The notes under the pieces: model-generated
Seen by the model: the letters and a program-made list of their open reading frames with translations, nothing else
The model's database searches: none
Told to the model about the DNA's origin: nothing
Shown: in pieces, positions 45,113 to 57,311 of the stretch
How the letters are laid out: each line of letters begins with the position of its first letter
Position numbering within the stretch: position 1 is the stretch's first letter
Assembly: GCA_020726505.1 (NCBI GenBank)
Contig: JAHLEZ010000014.1
Coordinates: forward strand, 992,001-1,056,000
Length of the DNA stretch: 64,000 nt
Direction of reading: 5' to 3'
From: Leptodontidium sp. MPI-SDFR-AT-0119
Lineage: Eukaryota > Ascomycota > Leotiomycetes > Helotiales > Leptodontidiaceae
Translations under genes and position numbers: made by a program

Positions 45113-46556
45113 CTAAATAATTTTGACAACAGTCTCCACCGCCTTCAAAAATAAGTCGTGAGACGAAGCCCCGCCCTCATTGACCACATCTCCAAACATC
45201 CCTACCCTCTCCAAAGCCCCTTCTTCCTTCCCACTCGCCTTAAGAACCAAGCCAGAAAATTTCCTGTCTCCCTCTTTCGCATCACCGCGCTCCACATTTC
45301 CTTTGTCATACTTCTCCTCTGCAACAAAAAGACAGAATAACGGTCCATGATTTGGTATCTTACTGAACTCGCGATCAAATCGTATGAAACACTTCAAGGA
45401 CTCCGAATAGCCGTCGCCGAATGGAGCAAGCCGTTCGCGAGGTGTGGAAATAACCTGTTCTCTATTTTTGTCATATTCATAGAATTCCACCCGAATCAAT
45501 GGGCCGGAGAGAGTAAGGGAGCCGTATGTCACTTCACCAGTTGGATCTTTCCCTTTTGGGGTTGTCGAGAAAGAAAGCACTTTAGTGTGCATGATATCGT
45601 ATTTGGTCTCCCATTTGGGTTCCATTGCGGGTGCTGATTCAATTCGTCCAGAGGAGTAGAGAGAGGCCCAGGACCAGGTGGGCGCTATGTAGTTTGTTGG
45701 CTGAGAGGGGTCTCGAAACCAGTCGCCAATCCGATACCAGAGGAGAGATTTGGGGAGGCTGTCTGCCCACATGCCGGCGAGATAAACTCCTACGCCGCAA
45801 GATTGAATTTGTCTCGCGATGCCGGAAATGGCGGGGAGGAGATCTGTCGGATAGGTGAGGCTGCGGCCAGTGAGGCTTTGTACGACTTGCAACCATATTG
45901 TGAAGATATCGTCAGGTGTTGAGGAGCTAAGGGCGGCGAGGTAGGATTTTTTTACGTATGGTAGGGAGGGTAGGGAGTCGAGTTGCTTGCAAAAGCAGAG
46001 CAGGCGGGTTTTGCATTTCCAGATCATTTCGCTGGATGTAAAATGTACCATGCGTGAGGCGAGGAGTTGTTCTTGAAGTGTCCAGGCTCGCTTTACCAGA
46101 GGCTCATGTTTGCCTTTGTCAAGGTCACAGTGGAAGTAAGTATGTGTACCATAATTATATAGGCGTTGGTTCACAGGATCCAAAAATCCTCGATGGCAGT
46201 CGTCAGCTTTGGTGGCTCCGATCACCAGATATGCGTTGCTGTAGATAGCGGCCATGTTAGCCGACTCGACTTGCCAGTCCTCAGTATCATCTTGGATAAT
46301 ACACAGAGAGTCTATCCAAAGGTAGCGGATTCCGAGTCCTCGGGTGACTAGTACGGCGTCTTGAAACGTTTTGGAAAGTTCCGAGTAGAGGATGCCTTCC
46401 TGTCTGAGGTGGCGATTTTGCTTCAGTGTCCCTAAGGGGCCTAATTTCCCCCAGCAGTGGCTGAGAGCTGTGTAGATGCCAGTCCCTCCGTGGGAAATAT
46501 GCAAAGAGATCTTTGGCGATGTTTCCGTACCAATGTCAAGCACTCGAGAAGGGAGT
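45113..46556 (-). CDS. HET-domain protein, 5' end unresolved
   Basis: HET domains mediate heterokaryon incompatibility or related cell-death signalling. The exon starts at the acceptor CAACTAG (46557-46563) with LPSRVLDIGTE, the usual segment just before the domain. Then come YTALSHCWGKLGPL, YLWIDSLCIIQDDTEDWQVE and SANMAAIYSNAYLVIGATKA, the three HET blocks. KRAWTLQEQLLASRMVHF and YIAPTWSWASLYSSG follow, as in other HET proteins. The C-terminus is complete, ending VETVVKII. The N-terminal 100-200 residues must lie upstream (46.56-47.0 kb) but I could not place that exon with confidence, so the gene may be truncated. Neighbouring minus-strand gene is also HET, in the same direction. Confidence 0.8.
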
Positions 46557-47004
46557 CTAGTTGCTTGTGAAGAGGACGATAAAAGGCAGCCAATTTATCC
46601 GAGGCCTGATGATCACTTTGTAAGAGGCGGGGTTTTGGCCCCCACCTATCAAATTTCCTTGCTCTACCCGTCTCGTCAACCAGCTTGCATGAATCTCTAT
46701 TAATAAACTTGTCGTAAATTTCTCTGTAATCTCTGGAATGAGCCTCGATCCCTCATTCCAACAGCTGTTCAGCACTCCCCAGAAGTTTCGAATGTGATGT
46801 GTTTAAATTAGGAAGTTCTGCCAATTGCAGATGACAATTAGGAATCTCCAAGAAAGAAAGCCTTGCAGCTTGCAATACGCCATTATGCCCTCTGGTACCG
46901 CCTCCGCAACCCCTCCCAGGGTCCTCAACCGCGGCTTCCAAGGTCCAATGTGCTATTTCCAAGCTCTCCGTCTCTGGCTCCCTATGAGGATGAGGAAAAG
47001 AAGA
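46557..47004. other. Spacer between the two HET genes
   Basis: Probably holds the missing 5' exon and promoter of the downstream HET gene. A 72-codon minus-strand frame (46775-46557) ends right at the inferred acceptor but shows no HET N-terminal pattern. Confidence 0.35.
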
Positions 47005-49979
47005 TTAATAAATGGTAAGAATCATCTCCGTCCATGCCTCTTCATCTTCCAATCTAAACCTTTCCCGTTTGGGTCCACCCATATTGAAATCCTCGATATT
47101 GGACGGATCCCATTCCAAGTCTCCTACTACATCAGCTTCGCCCAGCTCATCTTCGCCTGCTCCTACCTCCCCGTCAGCCAACTCCATTTCCAATTCAGCC
47201 CCGTCCTCTCCGACCTCCCAGATGTAGTTTCCCATCTCCAACGCACTCATCGGCCACGACGAGGCCCTCTTTATCGCCATCGTATTGTCGTCATCGGGGG
47301 GTTGATCCCCTTTATCCTTTTCCCTTATTTGACAAAGCGCATCCAACTCGGCGATCTTGTCGTTCAATTTAAAGTCTTTGTCCCACTCATCCATCTCCTC
47401 TTTGAAACTAGCCTGCTCTCTGTCCATCCTCTCGAGTTGTTCATCCAATTCCCTCAGATCGTCACCTAACGAGCCTTCGTATAGCCACGACTCATCTCCT
47501 CCTTCGCGTTCATTCGACACCTCGTTATCACTAATGTGGTCCTCGTTCTCACCAATGCGGTGCTTCGCAATTGCGTCCAACATCTCCATCCACGGTTCTG
47601 CTGGACGCGAATAGTCTATTGAGGAGGGTGGTCTGTCTGCCGCGCTAGCAGTGCCCTCTCCATCGCGAAACGTTCCTGGTTTCTCGGTTTGATCTCCGCT
47701 ATCATCGTCGATCTCCCACCGCGAGGGATCGTATTCTGGACCAAAGATACTAATCGGCTGAGCGCTCTTGTCCATTTCCGCCATCTTCTTTCTCTCAGAG
47801 AGAGTGCGGGGATGTCTTGCTGGCGGCTTGAAAAAGAAGCACCACTCTTCGTCTGATTCGAGGAAGCCGACTCTGTGGTATTTACTTACTTCTCCTTCTC
47901 CAATGCGCTCTAGAAGTAAGCCGAAGAGCTTGTTTGCAAGGCGGTCTTGGAACAGTTCGAAAGAGGCTTTCTCGGCAACAGGCAAGAAGAATACTGCATC
48001 TTCCGCGTAGCTCTGTTTTGTGTCCATTTGTATCGTTGCCACGTCCGTTCCAGGGAGCCCGAGAGAAATTTCTCCCGAGAACCTCAGATCGCGTAAGCTT
48101 CGCAACCAACCATTGATCGTTAAGTGTCCGCCCGAGAGCTGGCCAAATACATTATCCGTTACGGGGTTGACTTGGCATTCTAGGATTTGGATCATGGATG
48201 ATTCTTCTGGGTCTTTGGCGAGGCTGTCCGTTCCTGGCCTGCGGGAAGAATGTCCGCGATAACTGAAGCCCAGGACCAAGTCGGGGCACAGTACTTATCG
48301 GGCCTGCGTGGGATGAAGTTCACAGTTGGGTTTCGGGATACACTCCATAGTAGCTGGTTGGGCAACGATTGTCCCCAAAGGCCGGCGAAGTAATCCCCTC
48401 CTATCAGCGGCTGAATGGCCTTGGCTAGTCCAGATATGGCAATTAATTTGTCTTGTTGTTGGGTCAGGTTACATTTATTGTAGTAATAGAGAAGTTGCTT
48501 CCAGACTTTCAGGGGTTTGTCGACGCCGTCAAGGTTAGGCGTCCTAATTTCGACTTTGTCGCGATACCCACTGACCCAGCCATCGTTTAAATAGCCGTTG
48601 GGATATGTTTCGGAGGCGAACTAGTATTCTGTCAGCGTCTGTGAAAGTTGATGACGGAACTGAGGGTTCGACGATTGAATCAGAAGAGTAGTGATCACAA
48701 AAGAAACGAATGTTGGCAACGCTCACGTACCATTTCAGAGCATTGCCATATCAACTGATCTCGACCGCAATGCAGTATTCGGGGAGAGAGGAACCTCTCC
48801 TGCATGACCCAAGCTCGTGTATTAAGCGGGGCATTCATGAAGCTGCGCTCCCAGAACCTGTCCGGCACCAAGTCATAGAACCCGGCAGGTTGAGACTCAC
48901 CAGGAAAAGACTTGATATAAACGGGGCACGTTTCAACGAGTAAAGGATTTCGTTCAGCGAAGCACCCGTGGTGACCGTCCAAGGCAGCAGTAGCGGCGAT
49001 GTTGTAAAGCGCATACTTATACACGTCTGCCATTACTGCAGACTCGGTCTGCCAGTCTGAGACGGAGTCTTGGATAATACATAAAGAGTCGATCCATAAG
49101 TACCTCACGCCGGTGAAGCGTGCAAATTCTATTGCCTCCTGGAATGTCTTCGTGAGTTCTGTGAAGTCGATCTGCTCGCACATCTGGGCGAAATTTGATG
49201 TTTCGAGTCGCTTGATTGGTATCTTGCCCCAGCAGTGACTGAGAGTCATATATGGAGATAGAGATTGGGGCGGCTCTTGAGTGGTGAGATGGAGTCGAAG
49301 GGAGGGTTGGCTTGTGGTGCCAACATCCAGAAGTCGAGTTGGCATCCAATTGTCTGTTCTTCCTTGATCGCATTTTGGGTGGTGATCCAGACAATTCCGG
49401 ATCCAGCCACGCGCCACTTCCCAGGACTCTTTGCCGTGAGTGCTGTTTGAGACAGTGGTTACTGGCTGCTTTGTTCCATCTGGCGCATGTACGAGCAGTC
49501 AGTGTGACTTCAAGGGACAGAAAATTGGGCCAGGTAGAGACAAGGGGAAATGTGGTTGCGAATCATGACGGAGTTGCTTAGGAACTAGATAGTCGCACCC
49601 TGAGTAGGTTTGAGCTCAAAAGAGCCAAGTCTGTGCGAGAGAGAATTCTTAACTTCAATTTTTTTTTCGGGTTGTAAGCCCGGAAATTGAGAACCCAACC
49701 GGGGTCTATCGGAATAAACCTGCAGGTTAGTTTGAGGCCATCGATATCCTTGTCTAGATGGGTTAGATAACTCGGCAGCGGCTTATCCTCATCAAAGAAA
49801 TCGGCGAAGTAATAGGCATATACTAAGGTGCAAAGCTGACAACCGACTTGGGCAGACTCGTATAGGGATTTGACGCTGGGGTGGTGATCCATCTCGATGT
49901 CCTTGTGAACGTCGTACCAGTAACGGAACGAGCCGATGCATTTCGAACAGGTCTCACATAACCTTGAGTTATCAGTCAT
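47005..49979 (-). CDS. HET-domain protein with a long acidic C-terminal extension; one apparent frameshift
   Basis: Minus strand. Exon 1 (49979-49599) has a Cys-rich N-terminus: LCETCSKCIGSFRYWYDVHK and CQLCTLVYAYYFADF. The next coding block ends at 48731 and includes RGWIRNCLDHHPKCDQGRT, MTLSHCWGKIP, YLWIDSLCIIQDSVSDWQTE and NTRAWVMQERFLSPRILHC. After a donor GTACGT it resumes near 48619 (FASETYPNGYLNDGWVSGYR) up to APTWSWAS. A one-base frame change at ~48255-48270 is needed to reach SMIQILECQVNPVTDNVFGQ and a 400-codon tail. Roughly the last 250 residues are strongly acidic (DEQLERMDREQASFKEEMDE), which I do not know from standard HET proteins. Function if expressed: allorecognition or cell death. 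It may be non-functional. Confidence 0.68.
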
Positions 49980-51687
49980 ATTTGCGACGAAGGAATGAAC
50001 ATCAATGAGTTGATGTTATACGGTGTGGTGCGGTGCGTTGTATAGGGTGAAGAATAGAGAATGCCAATCTTAGGGGAAGAGTGTGCGGGCCATCTTTGGG
50101 GCATGGCTTCCTCATTGAAATATCAAGGGAACATATGCTGGCCGACCGGGCTTGAACTGTGGCTGGGATACTTCCCTAATCGATGTGATGGAGGCCAGGG
50201 TATTGAGGAAAAATAGTACAACCCGCAAATCATCGTCTTTGGCTCCTGGAGGAAGGAGCTAGTAACACTGCAGATTGTGGACCAACGATATCCCATTTTC
50301 AGCTCCCAAAAGCAGGTTATCGCTTATTCATCCATTGCCACATTTGTCTGTCAACATGAGGCTAAGTCTACATTAGGAGTAGCTCGAACACGCGCCGTCA
50401 TCCTCCTTGTGTAACATGAACTTTGGATTTCCGTCCGGAACAGAGGCAACGAGTTAGACGACGCACCTCTCCTTTTCTCTTAACTGAACGCCAGCACATC
50501 ACAACCAAGCAGAAATGTCTACCACAGGCAATATTTCAGAGGGCTTAAAGGTGCTCAGGTCATGTAGCAACTTCAAACTCCTCGCGTTCCTTAGCGTCGT
50601 GGCCGAGAAGCTGCTCAGGCTATTGTTTAGGCTGTCAATCACAAAAGTATCGTCAATTACAAAGGCATTATTAATGCAGCGACACACTCAGCAAAACAGA
50701 GCAGCATTCCCAGTCTCTGGAACAAATTGAGCAATTGCACAGAGTGCACTTGATGCCGGTAAAAAGGGAGGCAATAGAGCCCTCATGGGATTCCATTCTG
50801 TGCTATGCTGTGCTACTATTGTTCGGATGTAGAAGATGAGAATTATGCGGAAATCCTTGCAAGCTACAATGCCACTGTTACCAGGCATGGATGCTCAGCG
50901 AACGCGACGATGCCCTGCAGCCGATTCACGATTCTGTATATCTCGAGGTATACTTTGTGTAGATATATTGGCTTACTTAGTGTGCCTCGTGAACAAAGGC
51001 GCAATATCATCAACAGCGTAAAGTTCACCTAGTCCCTGAATTTATGTTTTGCGGGAGCACAAATGCAAGGTACAACATCTCTCAGCTCGAGGTAGCCCTG
51101 TCGTAGTGTTTTGTTCAACTGTACGACTCTACGACCGACCGAAAGCGAATGCGGCCGCACATAGATGTACATATAAGAGTAGGTAGATTAAATTCGCAAG
51201 TCTGACTGTATCAGATCCCAACCGAGGAGAAGGAAAAACAAGTTTTAGAGAGCCCAAGGATCACTTCGCGAGATACTTGACAACAAAACAAACTCGTGAA
51301 GTACACCCCTACTGTAAAGTCGTTGAAGACCGAGTGCGCATCCTACTTATCGTTAATATTGTCAAATTAAATGCTTTTCCCCGTAAGAGGCGTTGTCTGA
51401 GAAAAACATGCCTGCTGAGACTACTCAGTAAACACTTTACGATTTTACTCAAGGTTGCAATACCCTACCCTCGTGTCAAGGATCCTAGTATTTGAAATTG
51501 CTAGAATAGTTCCTGCATCAAGGACTTGCGGAGAATTCTGCCTCAAGAGCGCATTTCCACTCATTCCAATCTCATCTTGCCCGCTTTTGTCTCTTCACAT
51601 TCCCACGAATTTGTCCAGCCTCTTTGAAGCCCGCGAATCCATACCCAACACTGTAATTTTGAGATTTCAATCACTTCACATTACACA
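49980..51687. other. Long intergenic stretch
   Basis: About 1.7 kb without a supported gene, between the HET gene promoter (minus) and the relic that starts at 51688. Confidence 0.4.
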
Positions 51688-53267
51688 ATGCCTCATTTTG
51701 GATCAGGATCTTGCAAGAACATTCTTACCTCCCTGGCTATTCTCCTCCTCGTTGTCCTGCTTGCCATCAAAAATGAACAGCCCCCTAGGCTCTCTATACA
51801 GCTCATCGACAAGGAAATACCTTCCATCGTTGATCATGCTGCATAAATCGGGAGTCGTGCAGCAGAATATGTCCATGACACCAACAGTACTCTCCTTTTA
51901 AAACGGGCCGACGAAACTTATTCAGGGAGGAAAGAAAAAGGGGGTGGGTTGAGCTGCCAGTTGGTAGCTCCAACATCAAGAGAATCTCCGATACAGGACC
52001 CAAGGATCTGGGAAATTGAAGGAGTAAGTGTATCCAGTGCCACGCCTGCACATTTTTGTTCATGTACTGACCCTGCATTCAGTGGTCCCAGACTATCGAT
52101 CCCAATTATCCAGTCTTCGGAAATTCTCTGAACGATGCTTTCACCGCCCGGGAATTGACGGAAGCACGGCAATAATGAAGCACTACCAGAACGAGGATGC
52201 TGGGAGGTTATTCCCCGCGAACGGTGGCCCGGCCGTGATTACTCAAGTAAGTCAATTGCAAAGGGGACATATGTTGTAGGGGGTGCAAGTACAAAACTAA
52301 CAATGGACCCAAGCCAACCACAGCAAGATTCGAAAACGCTTTCTTTCCGTCTCTGGAACTATTATTGCGGATGCGAATAACAGCCCAGCAGGCTTATCTA
52401 CGCCTGAGGAACAGCGGTTCCCGTATGATGTGAATAATCCAAATCGCTTCCCAGGCGAGCCACCGATCTCGCAGATATTTTCGGTATGTTGTTCAAAACA
52501 ATGTGTACATCTCAAGGCCGCAGTCGCTAATTCTTGATTGGATACAGTGGAGTGATGCTGCATACCTTCAGTAAGATATATCCAGTCTCTTAACAATGAC
52601 AGGAATGGGGGGGTGTTGGAACAGCTTCCTTTGCGAGTTTTGCTTCAAAAATCCAGTAACTTGCTTGAAAAGAATATACCTGACATTTCGTTGTTTAGAT
52701 GGCTTCTTACCTGCCAAGAGACATCTCCTCCAACAAACATAAGAAATGGTAAGGGTTCTCGAATCTCACTCCCCATTCGAAATTGTCACAGGTCAATTTG
52801 GGGGCATGTCTTCCTCCGAAATTTCCCAAACAAATCCTAATCCCTAAGATGATAACTCTTCTTAAAGAACGAGACTAACTCCGAGTTCTACCACTGTCAG
52901 ACACATGATTCGGGTTGGGATAGACAACATCGACACCAAGACACAAATCTACTATGCACACTACGAATCGAAGCAGCTGACCATTGGAGGAACTTACGCG
53001 ACCGCCACAACATTCAGCAAGACCGACGAGAACCCCGGTCCATTTCGGGCGCTTCTTGGCTCGAAGAATGGTACCGGATGTGCGTTTTTTCTTATTGATC
53101 ATAAAGTTGCGCTGGGTGTGAAGGATATCACGAGTATCAAGGTTTGGCATCCTTTGGGAGCTGTGACGCTCGATGCGCAGTTCAATTTTGGGGCTTTTAG
53201 ACCGAGCATGCTCTTGACGGTTGAGGATGTTGTGCCGGAGCCAGAAGGGGGCCCGGCAAGTGTTTAA
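51688..53267 (+). pseudogene. Decayed gene for an unknown membrane-anchored or secreted protein
   Basis: Starts with a hydrophobic anchor, KNILTSLAILLLVVLLAIK. An in-frame TAA (51844-51846) separates DKEIPSIVDHAA from IGSRAAEYVHDTNSTLLLK. Then an intron (GTAAGT to CAG, about 52024-52082) joins WSQTIDPNYPVFGNSLNDAF, and a one-base shift near 52148 is needed to reach PGIDGSTAIMKHYQNEDAGR. Further exons read FLSVSGTIIADANNSPAG, WLLTCQETSPPTNIR and finally MIRVGIDNIDTKTQIYYAHY with LLGSKNGTGCAFFLIDHKV. The last part (52905-53267) is long and open. I do not recognise the family. Two lesions make it a relic unless the assembly is wrong. Confidence 0.5.
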
Positions 53268-53596
53268 TTTGTATATAGCTTATATTGGCTGCTTGGGTTG
53301 TCAGGAGTTTGTTTCAGTATTTTGGAGGTTTGAATGATGGTTTGTTTGTGAAGAGATTTAGCTTGAATGAAACTTTTAGGAATGTGATGGAATCAACTTG
53401 TTACATACAGCATAGAATAAAGTGAAGTTTACACCGTGGTGTCCGTCGAATGACTCGGTATTGTCCTCGTTGTACTGCTTCAATGCAAGCTTAGTCCCTC
53501 AAAGGATCCCAACCCTGGTGGCATCTCGCTTCTTTGCTCTCTTTCTTCATTTGACTTCTCTACCTCGAGAACTTCATCGTCACTGAGGATACTTTT

Positions 53597-54713
53597 CTAC
53601 ACGAAAAAGTAGCAGTCAGTCGACTTGGAGCCATGCCCTTGATTGGGACGCTTCATGAGACCCAAAGCAGCCATCCGCTCGCGAGACCACAATGCGAAGC
53701 CCAGTTTCCTGAATGGTTCGAAAGATATGTATCTCAACGGAGAGTGAGAGTTGCCAGAGAGGCCTCTCCAATGTGAATAGCCCGGCGTTGGAATTTGAAG
53801 ATGATCATGGTCATCTTCGTCAGGCTTGAGTCGGGCATAATGATCCAACATGTCGGGTTTCTGGAATGGTAGCTGGGGTAACCATCCCACATTGCTGGTA
53901 GAATGTTCGCATCGCGTGCTCGCAGTACGTGGAGATAGTCAACAATAGTGTTCACTTCCTCGTATTCAGCGTAGGAAGATTTGTTGTAGAAGTCCTTTGG
54001 CTCCATCTGTTGAAGTCTCGCCATGTCATCTGCAGACCATGACAGCAGGGATCGTCTTGCAGCCGCTTTGATATCGGAAGGAACTGTACCCGCCAAAATG
54101 CGCGCTCCACACGCTGAACTTCAATCCAAGAAGGTCCTTCTAGCTTTCCCAGTGCAGACTTGCGGCCCTCTGGCCTCATCTTCCAAGCTGGAATTGCCAA
54201 GAAGTGTGGCGGGTGGCCTTGTCGGTAACTGAACTTCTCATCCACCAGGACTTCAGATTCAATTGTCGCAAGTCGATCAAGGTAGAACTGGAGACAATCT
54301 GAACTGAGATGAGAAATTCTGGTAGCAGATGCTAGAATACCGCGCAATATAACAGATTGAGTATTTCTTGATAATGTTTCTGGGAGAAATGCATCATGGC
54401 TCCTCTGCTGTACCATACTCTGTCTTACAACTCGCTCCTGGAGTTCATCGAGACTGCTGATTGAAAGTGATGATGAGGGCATCAAAGCCACGAGACGAAT
54501 CATCTCTGGAATTCTCTTTGTCGTGGTGCCGGACTTCATGACAGACTCGATGATTTCTGCGCCATGGTCTTCAAACAGACGGAACGATACTGGAGAGGCA
54601 TTGATCAAGCTGTGCAGAGTTGGCAGATCGGGAAGTTGATTCAGAACGTTCAAGATGATCTCTGTGGCAAGCGATTCGAATCCGATGTGTTCTTTGGATA
54701 CTGCAGGCTCCAT
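53597..54713 (-). pseudogene. F-box-like gene with two frameshifts
   Basis: Minus strand. The N-terminal frame (54713 onward) starts FESLATEIILNVLNQLPDLP, an F-box-like segment, and runs to VERAFWRVQF. A one-base change near 54090 leads to SDIKAAARRSLLSWSADDMA and NTIVDYLHVLRARDANILPA. A second near 53890 leads to LPFQKPDMLDHYARLKPDED, PGYSHWRGLSGNSHSPLRYI and a stop. The order and spacing look like one protein of a fungal F-box family. Both breaks are single-base, so assembly errors cannot be excluded. Confidence 0.58.
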
Positions 54714-57311
54714 CGAAGATGCTTCCAGTTCTGGAGGGTGATATTTTCAAAGAATTGAACGATGGGCCATTATCCTGAAGAACATGAACGGATTTGGAAA
54801 GAAGCTAAAATCTGACAGTTTGACAGATGCGAGACTGATTAGGAACGAAATGTACTGTGGACTGCACAGAACAATGTCAGCCTGAAGAAGAAATGCTGGG
54901 TAGGATATTTCCGGCCTATTAGGCTTCAGAATTCCGCGCATCATGAGCACTTTGGTTGCAACTATCAACAACGATAAACTGTAGAATAAATTCGAAGCTG
55001 ATCTTTAAGTTTAACAATGGATAGAAGGGGTCCGTTGACGTGCTGCATAAACTTAGGTTGAGGAGTGTGGGGCCTAAGTCTGGGGTGAACTGCTGTCGAC
55101 AGTCTTCTGTATTGTAAGCCAGCCGAAACTTGACCGCCATCGATAAACAAAGTAACCTTAATCTCTCATGTTTGAACGGGTTATTCACAGTAAAGGAAGG
55201 GCGGGGTTGGATTAATGTTCGGTATTGAGACATGTGCACTCATCTTGAGCCCTCGTCGTCCCAACGACGTGAGCGAGCCCCTGAACCGACTCGCTTGGGC
55301 GTTTAGTGCCAAAACAGAAAGAGGTCGGTGGTATTGAGCGCGAGTTTGTAAATAACCGGAGCTAAACAAACGTCAAAGAGGATGATGCTGCTCTGACGTG
55401 TTGAGGGTTCTCACAGTAGCTCATCTCTTGGCCAATTTGCTGTGGCATGTGGACACTGTCTGAATGCACCTCTTCAGCTTGGCCACCACGTACCGGAAGT
55501 GGCCCCCGGAAGGCCAGCAGAAGCGTTACCTCCCGTCAGTATTAGGTTTACCACGAAATTGGACTCTCCAGGCTTCTTACTAGGGCTTGTTTGTTTGTAA
55601 CGAAGTAAGGACGGAAAGGTAGCTTTTTTTATTATTTTTAATTTGGCGGGGGACTTGGGGGAAATGACACTGAGACAACACAGCCAATATTGATTCGTAG
55701 CGCAAGCAAAGTTGGAGCTCTGTCCAGTGTCCAGACAGTCGTTATCAACACCGAAAACCGGCCTGCGATGGATGTGTTGGATGTTTTCTGCATGCGAGTT
55801 GTATTTCGTCGTTTGAGTTTGAACTCTGGCTTGGATGTCATGAGCAGGACGCCGAATGGAGCAAATCCACCCAATTCCCAACCCCACACCTGCCAGGCCA
55901 GTCTTGAGCCTACGGTGGTAGGGTCCATTTAGAGTTTGAGTGACTCGCGCCCCACAAGATCTTCCCAACGCTTCGATCTCACCGCGCCCAAGTTCTGCGC
56001 TCATCCCATGTTTGTCGTTGTGGATTGTGCATTGTTACCTATGTTCATCGAGGACAATGGTTCCCTGGGATGAATGGGTTTTGCTTTTGTGATCAAGGTC
56101 TGCTCCAGAGTATTATGCCCCCACGTGGTTTTCGTCGATACCGGAGATTATCTCAGACCGCAGCTCCGGGATCTCGACCAGATGGCGTCCAGTGGGGATC
56201 GCTCATGATCTGCCCCTAGGATCTTGGTGTCTCCTAGCGCAATCGCCACCACAAGCCGCTGCTGCATACCACACCACTTCAACACCACCAGACCGAACCT
56301 ATCAATGAATTGCTCCGTAAAATATCCGACCTGTGTGGGAGATCTGTTAGTACGAGCTCCCACAATTAGTGCCGTAACACGATGTTGCTCCGGTGTCAAC
56401 GATGAGCTGAGAAACACTGGGTAGACTACATACCATTTTCAAGCTGAGGATCGGCTAGGTATGATCTACTCAACAAATCTCTTTTGGATTCGAACATGTC
56501 GAGAAACGGCTGTTGTAGCACGCCGATCACAAACTTGTTCGGCTTCAGCCTTCGGGCAATTCGACGTATCATACCGCGATAGCTGCGGCTTCCCTGGCGC
56601 TAGGAACAGCTAAAGCACAGCAATTCGAAAAGCCTCGTGGCGCCATCAGCTCCAAAAGAACTCACTGGTCTCTCCCTGTCTTCTAGTCCGTGAGCAACGA
56701 GCGTCTTCTAAGACCTGTGACGGTACAACGGACGGGACATTTGCTATGTCTTCTCTCTATTCCCTCCCAACCTCCTTCCCCTCACATTCCTTCCTTTCTG
56801 TTCAAGTAGGAGCCCAGGTCTCGAAAAATTTCTCATATTCCGACCTTCGTAACCCCTGCCTTGCAATCGCATTATCGCACTGACTCTGGCGCCATCCGAA
56901 TGTTGATGTGTTGCAACTACCGACGTTGACGTCGTCCGAAAGACTTCCATTCACGACCGCTCTTTCCTTCCCTCCAACTTTCCTTTGACTCTCGACCTAC
57001 AGCCAATCCCTCGATAACAAACTTTCATTACCTTTAAACAGATATATAAATATATATCAGCACTTGCAGCCTTGTGCGCTTCTTAGACTGAGCCATTTGC
57101 TGCATCACAATCCGGAGAGCTTGACCTTCTACCTCCTTTGTCCGTTTGGCACATCCAATTCAAACCCTCCCGCTCTGCTCGGCGCAGTTTGGAGTCTTGA
57201 AGGCTTGGAACATGGGTTGATGCTTCTTTTGGTACGTTAGGCCGCATCTGCTGGCTTCTACAATCTACATCTCAGGCAAGCCGCAGAAACTGATACATCT
57301 CCCCAGTCGCA
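54714..57311. other. Long intergenic stretch and leader of the 57.3-kb gene
   Basis: Mostly without supported genes. A minus-strand piece at about 56601-56450 (MIRRIARRLKPNKFVIGVLQ, then RDLLSRSYLADPQ) with a GTATGT donor and an ACTAAC branch downstream could be a small gene or relic, but I cannot close its frame. The last few hundred bases are pyrimidine-rich with TATATA runs (57041-57058) and probably hold the promoter of the next gene. Confidence 0.35.

Noticed and set aside
55474..56004. Minus-strand frames of 176 and 96 codons
   Set aside because: Neither shows motifs, splice continuity or a believable start.
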